Below, in pieces: positions 53,599 through 63,200 of a stretch of 64,000 bases of DNA. Made by a program: the position numbers and the translations under genes. The notes under the pieces are model-generated. The model worked only from the letters and a program-made list of their open reading frames with translations. It made no database searches and was not told the origin of the DNA. The stretch covers positions 1 through 64,000 of the forward strand of contig JAGVWX010000007.1 in assembly GCA_018304105.1 (NCBI GenBank), written 5' to 3'. This DNA is from Candidatus Pacearchaeota archaeon (GTDB lineage Archaea; Nanobdellota; Nanobdellia; Pacearchaeales; GW2011-AR1). Position 1 is the stretch's first letter. Every line of letters starts with the position of its first letter.

Positions 53599-53838
53599 AT
53601 GAGGGGCGATGGTTTTCTATTTGGCGACGTTCATCCTAAAGGATTATTTGGACAGCAGGCGGTGCGGACCGGAGATTCTGTTTTTGACAATAGTGGTTAT
53701 GTTGAGTCGGCAAGGGCGGATGCTGCTGGACAAAGGTATATTCCTTTTCAGGAACCTGAAGTTGACATAAATGGAAATCGAATGTTATTTGCCGGAAGAG
53801 TTTTGCATGATGAGAACGGCCGAAGTTATGACGCGTGA
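53599..53838 (+). CDS. Protein of unknown function, 79 aa
   Basis: I chose ATG 53599 (MRGDGFLFGDVHPKGLFGQQAVRTG) as the start, since the earlier codons overlap valS. The short soluble protein is glycine- and aspartate-rich with no hydrophobic segment. The TTTTATAAACTC promoter is about 20 bases upstream, so it is probably leaderless. No family is recognised. Confidence 0.4.
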   Translation: MRGDGFLFGDVHPKGLFGQQAVRTGDSVFDNSGYVESARADAAGQRYIPFQEPEVDINGNRMLFAGRVLHDENGRSYDA

Positions 53839-53892
53839 CGCTTAGATTTATTAACGTTAATTCTTAATATAAAATATCGATGTTGCGCGGCG

Positions 53893-53995
53893 CAATAGGA
53901 CACCCCTATTCGTGGCTGGTGTCACAAATATTTGACTCGCCGTTGGAATTGCTGCGAGTCTTAATTTGTTGGCTCATTGCATTTGCCGTGTGATG
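53893..53995 (+). repeat. Two Family 1 hairpins upstream of prf1
   Basis: Hairpins GACACC/GGTGTC (53893-53929) and GACTCGC/GCGAGTC (53932-53966) are followed by GGCTCATTGCATTTGCC. GCGCGGCGC stands directly before the first, similar to 34281. This occupies the gap to the prf1 start. Confidence 0.75.
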
Positions 53996-54010
53996 CGATA
54001 ACAAACTAAA

Positions 54011-56410
54011 ATGACACATGTTATTGACCCGAAAGAAAAACAGAAGCTTGAAGATTTGATTGAACTACTTGGAAGTATAAAAGGAAGACACACGGAGCTT
54101 GTTACTGTTTTGATTCCTGCCGGGGCGAACATTAACTTGATTCAGAGACAGCTCGAAGGCGAGAAGTCGACGGCTTCGAACATTAAGTCTGCTTCGACGA
54201 GGAAGAATGTTATTTCTGCGCTCGATATGATAATTCGAGAGATGAAAGGAATAAGGCAAACGCCGCCTAATGGGCTTGCGCTTTTTTGCGGGAACATCTC
54301 AGAGAAAGAAGGCTTTCCAGACATTCAGTTGTGGAATTATGAACCGCCAAAGCCGTTGAATGTAAAGATTTACAGATGTGATCAGGAATTTATTATTGAA
54401 CCTTTGAAGGAAATGGTTGCGATTGATGAAGTTTATGGATTGATTGTTATTGACCGGCAGCAGGCGACGATTGGCTTGCTCGAGGGAAGTCAGATAAAAG
54501 TTTTGCAGAAGCTGACTTCGGGAGTTCCGGGGAAAGTTAGGGCTGGAGGACAGTGTTTGTCGCCAGATACTCTGATAATGAAAGAAGACGGAGGGATAGT
54601 GCCAATAAAAAATGTCCATAACCCTATGATTATTATCACGGAAAATTTTAATCAAGAAAAAACTGAAGAGGCTCCCATAATTGCTAAATGGGAAAATGAA
54701 AAAGAAGTTTATCAGATAACAACAGCCTATCCAAAATTAAATATTCGAGCGTCTAAAGACCACACTTTTTTTGTTAGAACTGAAAAGGGCGTTATAGAAA
54801 AAGTTCTTTCGGAAATTAAGGAAGGGGATTATCTGCTCATGCCTGAAAAAATAAATCTCAACCTAGAAGAGCAGAAGATAGATTTTAAGCCATTGATTAA
54901 ACAAGAATTTAATATGAAACAAGTCAATATACCAGAAAAACTAACTGCCGGTGTTGCTAAAATATTCGGCTATTACCTTGGCGATGGTAATTATGAATTA
55001 GATAGAATTTCTTTTTCAGAACAAAGAAAGGAAGTTGCAGAATATTATAAGAAATTGATTGAAGAGTGTTTCGAAACCGAAGTAAAAATAAAGTTTAGAG
55101 AAAATAAAGGTTACTACCAATTACGAGCAGGGAGCAGAATTTTATCCCAGTTCTTTAGGAATGTATTCGATGAAAAAGAAAAAACGTTAAATGCAAGCAT
55201 ACCCTTGATTGTTTTAAAATCTCCAGATGAAATTGTAGCTTCTTTTATTGGTGGTTTTTTCGATGCTGAGGGGTACGTTTCAAAAAACAGGGTCGCTTTT
55301 GGAATTAACAACCAATTACTCGCAAGGCAGGTGCAGTTTGTATTATTAAGACTGGGTATTATATCTTCAATTAATGAATATGATAATAGAAAAAATCCTT
55401 ATTCAAAAAAAACACGATATACTCTCGCTATCGACGATTTGGAGTCTCTTAAAAAGTTCTACGCGCTAATAGGATTTGCTTCGGGTGAAAAACAAAAAAA
55501 GGTTGCCGGGCTTATTTCAATCAGAGGCAACCGCAATAAAGTAAGGCAAATTGTCGTCAATGGAAGAGAAATTGCACAGATAATCCATAATTCTGGCATG
55601 AACACCCGACAGTTTAATTGCCCAGACTTCTTTGTCAATAAGAAACAAATGAGCAAAGAAGTATTTAAGAAAAATATTTTGGATAAAATTCAAGACTCTG
55701 AATTAAGACGAAGGCTAGAGTTGTTTTATTTATCCAATCTTATTGCGGTTAAAATATCCTCTATTAAGTCGTGTGGTTTCCAAAAGACAGTCGATATCGA
55801 AACAAAAAACCATAACTTTATTGCAAACGGAATTTTGGTGCACAATTCAAGCCAGAGATTTCATCGTATTACTGAAGGATTGGCGAAAGAATTTTTCAGG
55901 CGGGTTGCTGAAGATATGAAAAAGATTTTTTTTGACATGCCTAAGCTGAAAGGGATTTTGGTTGGAGGACCGATTCCGACGAAAGAAGATTTTCTTGATG
56001 AGGGACAGTTGGTTACGAAGCTGAAGGAGAAGATTATTGCGATAAAGGACCTTGGGTATGTTGATGAGCATGGGTTGGAACTTTTAGTTGAAGCTTCGCA
56101 GGAAGAAATGCAAGAACAAGAATTGGTAAAGGAGAAAAAAATTCTTGAACGATTTTTTGAGACTCTTGGGAAAGATAGGAAAAAGGCGGCTTACAAAGAG
56201 CCGGAAGTTCGGCTTGCTTTGGAACGAGGAGCAGTTGATGTCTTGTTAATTTCTAAAAAGTTTGACAGAGATAAACAGAAAGAATTTGAGCAGATGGCGG
56301 AGAATATTGGGTCGAGTATTGTATTGATTGGGGCAGACCATACCGATGGGGAGCAGTTTTGGAATTTGACTGAAGGGGTTGGGGCAATTTTAAGATTTAG
56401 TTTGGATTAG
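54011..56410 (+). CDS. prf1: Peptide chain release factor aRF1 with an intein in the GGQ motif
   Basis: The 799-residue precursor begins as normal aRF1. TASNIKS (residues 54-60) and YRCDQEF recognise stop codons, and KVRAGGQ (175-181) is the hydrolysis loop. The loop is cut after Q181 by 431 residues of intein, and the chain resumes with SSQRFHRITEGLAKEFF. After splicing the protein has 368 residues, a normal length. Without splicing the GGQ loop cannot enter the peptidyl-transferase centre, so termination depends on splicing. The gene follows Family 1 repeats. Confidence 0.95.
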   Translation: MTHVIDPKEKQKLEDLIELLGSIKGRHTELVTVLIPAGANINLIQRQLEGEKSTASNIKSASTRKNVISALDMIIREMKGIRQTPPNGLALFCGNISEKEGFPDIQLWNYEPPKPLNVKIYRCDQEFIIEPLKEMVAIDEVYGLIVIDRQQATIGLLEGSQIKVLQKLTSGVPGKVRAGGQCLSPDTLIMKEDGGIVPIKNVHNPMIIITENFNQEKTEEAPIIAKWENEKEVYQITTAYPKLNIRASKDHTFFVRTEKGVIEKVLSEIKEGDYLLMPEKINLNLEEQKIDFKPLIKQEFNMKQVNIPEKLTAGVAKIFGYYLGDGNYELDRISFSEQRKEVAEYYKKLIEECFETEVKIKFRENKGYYQLRAGSRILSQFFRNVFDEKEKTLNASIPLIVLKSPDEIVASFIGGFFDAEGYVSKNRVAFGINNQLLARQVQFVLLRLGIISSINEYDNRKNPYSKKTRYTLAIDDLESLKKFYALIGFASGEKQKKVAGLISIRGNRNKVRQIVVNGREIAQIIHNSGMNTRQFNCPDFFVNKKQMSKEVFKKNILDKIQDSELRRRLELFYLSNLIAVKISSIKSCGFQKTVDIETKNHNFIANGILVHNSSQRFHRITEGLAKEFFRRVAEDMKKIFFDMPKLKGILVGGPIPTKEDFLDEGQLVTKLKEKIIAIKDLGYVDEHGLELLVEASQEEMQEQELVKEKKILERFFETLGKDRKKAAYKEPEVRLALERGAVDVLLISKKFDRDKQKEFEQMAENIGSSIVLIGADHTDGEQFWNLTEGVGAILRFSLD
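54554..55846 (+). mobile_element. Intein with LAGLIDADG homing endonuclease (431 aa)
   Basis: The insert begins with C182 (CLSPDTLIM) and ends with ANGILVHN before serine. Block B is NIRASKDHTFFV, with H. The two LAGLIDADG motifs are IFGYYLGDGNYE and FIGGFFDAEGYV, both with the acidic residue, so the endonuclease may be active. Block F/G is KTVDIETKNHNFIANGILVHN. The splice residues Cys1, His-Asn and +1 Ser are all present. Base composition is more AT-rich than the host gene. Confidence 0.95.
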
Positions 56411-56440
56411 TTTTGGTTTATTTATTATTTGTTTTTTGAT

Positions 56441-56700
56441 TTGTTGAAAATCTTTTTTCGAGTTGGTTGCACCCACCCACCCGCCCAGATAGTTTCGATT
56501 TGTATTAATAAATCTCTCAAATCGAATCATTTGTCGCATTAGGATTCCCACAAACTTTTCGCTTACAGCGAAAATCCCAACTCGCAGCCACGCTCGAAAT
56601 CAATCAGGACATTACTCTCGCGTAACATGCTCGCCCTATCCACTATGCCACTTTACCCCAATAAATTAGTAAACCAATATTTTGATTTTTTCAATAAATT
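56441..56700 (+). repeat. Family 2 element after prf1
   Basis: The first 98 bases are identical to 46727-46824. GCAGCCACGCTCG and CTCGCGTAACATGC follow, and the end is GATTTTTTCAATAAA, matching the TTTTTCAA end of the family. It occupies the first part of the 795-base gap 56411-57205. Confidence 0.8.
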
Positions 56701-56790
56701 TTTTCTTATTTTTCTGAATTTTTGATTCTTCTCTTTCTTTTGATAATCTTTATCATACATATTAAGTAAACTTCTGTGTAAAACAGATAG

Positions 56791-57205
56791 ATTTATAAGG
56801 TAAAAGTCACACAAAATAAGTATCCTAGGGTGTGTGTTGTGGTAACTGAATTAGTAGTTACAAAAGTAGAAGACTCAGTTAGCGAATTAGGTAGTTTTCA
56901 GAGTCTTACTAGTGATAATTTTAAACGGTTAATGCAGCGCAATTGGACACCAATTTTTGCGGCTGGTGTCTTAATTGTTGGTCTCGCTGCGCTCGTCATG
57001 CGCTGCATTTTTTCTATCAAATTTTTTAAACAGGAGTCGTCCACACACACCCTAGGAACCACAACACACACCCTAGTTGGACGACTCTCTGTTTCTTCTT
57101 TATCATATTTTTTGGACGGGCTGCCTAGCCACAACACATACCTTGGGAAAACACACACCCTAGAATTAGGCAGCCCTGTTTTCCTTTTCTTTCAGGAGGT
57201 GAATT
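56791..57205 (+). promoter_or_regulatory. Structured leader of the giant surface protein gene
   Basis: ATTTATAAGG (56791) is the likely TATA box, so transcription should begin near 56818. CCTAGGGTGTGTGTTGTGG (56824-56842) is complementary over 18 bases to CCACAACACACACCCTAG at 57059-57076. Two 10-bp perfect hairpins follow: GAGTCGTCCA (57034-57043) with TGGACGACTC (57078-57087), and GGGCTGCCTA (57118-57127) with TAGGCAGCCC (57167-57176). Each loop has two copies of a CACACACCCTAG-like sequence. A strong AGGAGGTG lies 6 bases before the ATG. Hairpins AAGACTC/GAGTCTT (56870-56907) are also present. Confidence 0.6.
56931..57009 (+). repeat. Family 1 copy enclosed by AATGCAGCGC/GCGCTGCATT
   Basis: The outer inverted repeat is perfect over 10 bp (56931-56940 and 57000-57009). 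Inside is GACACCA/TGGTGTC with AATTG and TTAATT flanks and GGTCTCGCTGCGCTCG. It sits in the middle of the structured leader, between the two hairpin groups. Confidence 0.8.
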
Positions 57206-60200
57206 ATGCATTTTGATTTAGATAATTTGGAAAAAAAGAGGAAGGAACTGCAAGAGAAAATTGGGCAGTTTGAGGCGCAGAAGAAATTTGTTAGGTCTGC
57301 GATTGAGAAGCTGACTGCGAGATACAATATCGGGGAGATAAAGTTTGATGAGTACAAAGAAGAGTATAAGAGAATTTTCAAGGACAAGACACCGGAACAG
57401 TGGACTAACTACTACAATATCCAAATCAAGTCTTGCAACGCGCAGCTGGATTGGTATGATTCTGAAATCAGAAAAGCGAGAAGTCGATTTGGGAAGAAAG
57501 CGCTAGCTGAAAGAGAGAAAGAAGAAAGGCAGAAAGCGATTCAAGAAAGGATACAAACGGCGGAGGGATACAAGAAGAGCGTTATTGGGAACGTTCAGGA
57601 ACTTGTAAAGAAGTACAACGCGAGAGAGCTGACTTATGAGCAGTATCAAAGCGAAACGAAGAAACTTTACCAGGGAAATGAGCCGCAGAAACTTGTTGAT
57701 TATTATGACGATTATATAAAGAAAGCAAAGAGCTTGAGCAGTTACGAGCCGAGAAAGAGCAAAGTAAAGACTAAATTAATTATGGTGCTGCCTCTGCTTT
57801 TGATTTTTGGATTGGCAATCTTCTTTTTGTTTGGTTTTGTTTTGAGACCGCAGTTTACCGGACTGACTGTTGAGATGGTTGATGAAGTTCATACGACAAC
57901 TTACAATGCTGTCTTGAATGAAAGCACGATTTATGATTTTGATTTGTCTGATGAAGGAAGTTTGAATTGGATTAAGTTTAATGGGGCGATAAGCAAGAAA
58001 GGAACAGTGAAAGTTTATTTGGATGATATTTTAATTTTGGATTCGGCAGATTTGGAAAGCGACGAACAATTTTCTGTTACTGGAAGTTTGATTAGTGGTT
58101 TTGCGAGTGAAGGAAGCGATGCGGCCGATAGCGGAACCGACCCTAGTTCTGAAGGTGCTGATTCTGGAAGTTCAGATGGCGGGAGTTCAACTGAGCAAGC
58201 GAGTGAAAGTTCAGGCACAGAAAGTTCGGGAGAAGAATCTGCTGGTAGTTCAGGAGAAGAACCAACTGGAGGGCCTAGTGCGGAGGAAGGCAGTCAAACT
58301 GGAGAAATCTCTGGAGGAACCGAGACAATGCAGACCGGTTCTGAAACTGGAAGCAACGAAAGCAACGAAAGTCCAAATGAAGAGACGAATGAAACTGAGC
58401 AAGAACCTGCGGGAAAGAATAATGAGACAGAAACTGCTGGAAATGAAACTGTTGTAGAAGAGCCTGGAGAAGAAACAGAGATTGTTGAAAAGATAAAGCT
58501 TGAAAATTATTGCAAGGAATCGTGTGACTTGAAAGAGCTCGGATTGAACAAGAGTTCTTACAAATTGAGGATTGAAATTGAAAACGCGGAGTTTGAACTG
58601 GGCGAGTTGAATTACGAAATTAGTGTTGAGAAGGAAGCCGGCGTGGAAGAGAATGCCACGATAACCGAGCCGCCGGTTATGACAAAAGAAATTCCGAATA
58701 TTGTTGTTGGGAAGAACGGATATTATGAACTGGATGTTAATGAATATTTCACCGGAGCGAGCGAATATTATTTGAAACAAACAGATAACCTTTCGACGAG
58801 TGTTTCAGGCAGCGTGATTAGAATTCAGCCAAGCGAGAATTTTATAGGAATAAGGGAAAGCAGAATTGTTGTTGTTAATGAATTTGGAAGTTCCGGAAGC
58901 AATTTGTTTAACATTACGGTTTCTGAAAATGAAAGTGCTGTTGAAGAGCTGTTAAATATTACAGGCAATGCGACGTTTAATCTTACAACGAGACAGTATA
59001 AAGCGATAATCAATCGGCCTGTTAAATGGGTGAAGAAGATTGAACTTGGGAATTTGGAAGACGCGGGCAATCTGATTTTGGAAATTCCTAAGGAGTCTAC
59101 GAATATTTCTATTAAGACTGGAGAGGAAGCAGAAGCGGCTTTGCAGGAAGCAGAAGATTATGAAGAAGCTGTTAACGATGCTGAACGGGAAGAAATTGTT
59201 GGAGGAGGAATTACTGGAAATGTTGTTAGCGACTTGCGAGGAAGAAAGGGAATTGTCACAAGAATTATAGAATGGTTTAAAGGATTTGGAATAACTGGAA
59301 ACGTAATCAGCGAAGATGAGCTGGGCGGGAGAATAACTGAAAGCAGCAACAGCAAGATTATTGACGTTAAGAAAATAGCCGAGCAGACTAACGAGAATGA
59401 AATCGCTGTCGAGTATTATACGCAGGCGCCTGGCGCGATTGAGGAAGATATAACACGAGGAAAGAGGATTACAGTTTCAGCTCCGGATGAACTTGGCTAC
59501 ACAGATATTCTGGCTTATACGGCTTTGGACAATTCTCTGCAGATGGAAAATTCTAATTCCTTGAAAGTTTACTGGCATGCATCTTACGAAGACGCAGTTG
59601 CTTACGGGTATATCAATGAAACTAAGGAAAAGAAAGTTAAGAAAAATACTGAAGAAGGCACGGAAGAAAATATTGCGGAAGAAGATGCTGAAGAAAATGT
59701 TTCTGAAAACGCCGATATTGGAATTGCAAATGGAAGCTCTTTCCTTACGGGATTTGCTGTTTCGGGAAATGATAAAAAATCCGGCGGGGATAATTCTAGA
59801 GATGTTCCTGTTAAAGGAACACAGGATTATTATCTTATTCCAATGGGCAGGGAAGTTTATGACATTGACGGCGACGGAAGAGTTGATTATGTTGAATGGG
59901 TTGTGCCGCACTTAAGCAATCAGACATTTGAGATAATAATAACTGATGCAGAACATCTTGATGAAAATAAGAACTTTGTAGAAAATATTTTTGACTATGT
60001 TAATGAGATAGACGGAATAAATTATAATATTCCTGAAAATCATTACGCAAGAGCATATTTTGAAAGAGAGCTAACCAGTGATAACGTTATTGATATTGTT
60101 GTAAACAGCTCTAATTCAACCACGATTGAAGTTTATGAAAAAGATTCTAATGTTTTAGTTGGTAAAATGGAAAACGTTACTCAAGGATTTTATTACACTT

Positions 60201-63200
60201 CTTTGAATTTTTCCGGCTCGCAATCAGTGTTTGACTTAAAGTCAGTTGGGGGTGATGTAAACTATGATTATATTCATGATGCAGCGAAAACTCTAGCTTC
60301 TGTTGCAATGTCAACTTCGCCATCGGGGAACATGAGCATTTTTGTTGGGGGCAATTTCACAATGACTTGCACTCCAGCTTGTACAGGGTCTGGGTCGACT
60401 CCGACTGTTACAAACAATTATGTATATTCAACAACAGCATGGTGTGCGGGCAGCAATATAAACATAAATTCAAGCGGGGTGCTGACAAATCTTTCTGTTA
60501 ATCCTGGTTCAGGCGCAAGCTGTGGGGCAACAACCGCAACAATTTATGCAAATTCAGCAGGGACAGTTTATGTAAGATGTAATTCAACAGAAGGTACACG
60601 TGTTGCTGTAAGCCCGCAATGTTATAACATTACTGTTAGCGCAGATACGGCTGCTCCTAACGTGAATATAACTTATCCTTTGAATATAACTTATAATATA
60701 AATGTTAGCGCATTAAATTACACCGTAAGCGATACTGACGCATTAAGCGCATGCTGGTATAGTTTGAATGGCGGGGCGGCGAACACGACGATAACCTGTG
60801 GAGATAATGTTACAGGATTGACTTCTACAGAAGGAAGCAATACTTGGAAAGTTTGGGCAAACGACAGCGCGAATAATGTTAATGTAAGTTCTGTAACTTT
60901 TTTGAAAGACACAGCTTATCCGATATTCTCTGCTTATTACGACAACAACGCAACTTTGACTGGAAGCGGAACAGGATTGTTCAATGTTACTCTTACGAAT
61001 ACAAACGGAACTGTTTTCTTGGAGATTAACAATACGAACTACACTGCTCTAAATGTTACTTCAAATGTTTATAATGTTTCTGTTTCATTGACGAACGGAA
61101 CGTATTCATATTATTGGGGAAGCTGGGGAAATGGAACTTCTTATCTTTACAATACCTCTGGAATGAGAAGTTATACTGTAAATGCAAGCAGCGCCACTGG
61201 AACAAATGTCTGGATATCTGCATCTGCTCAATTATTTACTAATGCGACTGCTTGGTCTCTTGGGCGCGTGCCAGTCGCCGGTGACGATGTAATATTCAAT
61301 GGAACTGGAATAGGGAGCGTAAATATCACAAACAACACAATGCCGCAGGATTTGAATTCATTCACTGTCGAAAATAATTATCCCGGAAAGATTTATTTTG
61401 CGCCTTTATTTGCCGTAGGAACTTGGGGTTCGAATGCGGGAACGCTGTTGTGGAATGTTACAAATAATATTAACATTTCAAACGGAACAATGTATGTTTA
61501 TGGCGATGGATATAATATCACTGAAACTTGGATGAATAATCCCGGTATGCATAATATAACTGATGATGGACATGGACAAGAGTGGCGTTCAGTGAACGGG
61601 AATATTACAATCGAAGCGAATGGGAAAATTGAAGGGGTTGGTTTGGGATTTGGACCTTGGATAGGACCGGGAGCACAATCTGGAAAATCAGGTACATACG
61701 GGGGCAGGGGAAATTTAAATACTGCAGACCCCTATGGGAATGCTACTGCCCCAACAAGTTTAGGAAGCGGTGGAGATTGCGTTGGTGCTGCGGCAATAAA
61801 ATTGGATTCACAAAATATTGAATTAAATGGGCAAGTAAATATGAGCGGCGCTTCATGTAGCGCAGATTCAGCTTCTGGCGGAAGTATTTGGATAAAAAGT
61901 AATTCCATAGTAGGTAACGGAGTTCTGCGAGCAGATAGCGGTTCAAGCGGTATAAGGGGTGGTGGTGGTGGAAGAATAAGATTGGAATATGGAAATTCAA
62001 TGAATTACACGGGCACAACTTCTATGATGGGGGCGAGAGTTGGAACTACTTCAGGAAGAGAGGGGACTTTAACATTTACTAATAACACTTGGCCTTCTAA
62101 TTGGGATTTAAAAGGAAATATAGGGTTGCTTGGAGGGAATTATGGCGACGGAAGCGTTGTAAACATTTTGGGAGATTTCAATACAAATAATTTTAATGTG
62201 ACAATCTATGGAGACTGCTTTTACAATAAGACAAATCCAATAACGTGCCATAATACAACATCAGATGGAAAAGGAATTTGGCTTAATGCAAGTGGAAATA
62301 TCACAATATCATCTTCTTCAATGTTAGATGGGATTGGATTAGGTTTCCCAGCTTCTACTGGACCTGGAACTAGCACGGGGGGTTCTTACGGAGGCAAGGC
62401 GGTTACTGGTGGTTCAACTTATGGAAATGAAACAATGCCGGTAAGCCTAGGAAGTGGGGGGGGAACTTCTGGAGGTTCTGCAGTGACAATAGAAGCACTC
62501 GGTTTTGTAAGAATGGATGGAAAAATTAATGTTTCGGGCACAGATAATGGTGGAGCCTACAATGGTGCTGGCGGTTCAATCTGGATAAAAGCCAGTAATA
62601 TTACTGGAACTGGAGTTTTGATTGCAGTTGGCGGCGGAATATATGGCGGAGGAGGAGGAGGAAGAATTGCACTTACTTCAACAAACATTATAGATTATGG
62701 TGGAATAATACTTAATACCGGTGGAATCTCAACTTCGAATAAAGATGGTTCAGGCGGCACGGTCTACATAAATGCAAGCACATCAATAATAATCTCTGGA
62801 AATATTTCTGTTGTGGGAAGAAATGGAACTTCTGGAAGTGGGCAGACAATTAATGTTACTGCTCCTCTTTTGACTTTGTCAGGAATATATAATGCATCTA
62901 GGATAAATCAAAGTGTTGCAGGAACAAGCGAAGGCAGAATAACTTTGAATTATACAGACTGTTCTTCAAACTTCACGAACGCTGTTTTTAATCCCGATGT
63001 AATTTGGTTGAATACAACTGCTTGTGGAGGGGGTACGACATATTCACTTTATCTTCCTTCCTATATAACATCTAACTTCCAAGTTAATGGTTCTGTTAAT
63101 GTATCGCTTGTAAACGGCTCCTCGTATACTGACGACCAGTTTGTTAATTTCACTAACGCAACTTACGGAAAAAGACTGCAGATTTATGGACAATTTTCTT

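Noticed and set aside
6174-57009. Intergenic hairpins as integron attC sites
   Set aside because: They share variable stems and a constant orientation like attC, but the conserved R' and R'' boxes (GTTRRRY/RYYYAAC) are absent, no integrase is seen, and housekeeping genes lie between them.
56898-57158. Minus-strand ORF with cysteine and valine pattern upstream of the giant gene
   Set aside because: It lies inside the inverted-repeat leader; the reading frame is a by-product of the repeated CACACACCCTAG units.
58250-59911. Minus-strand ORFs in the giant surface gene region
   Set aside because: They are antisense to a continuous open frame with clear coding features (N-glycosylation sites, helix, domain repeats).
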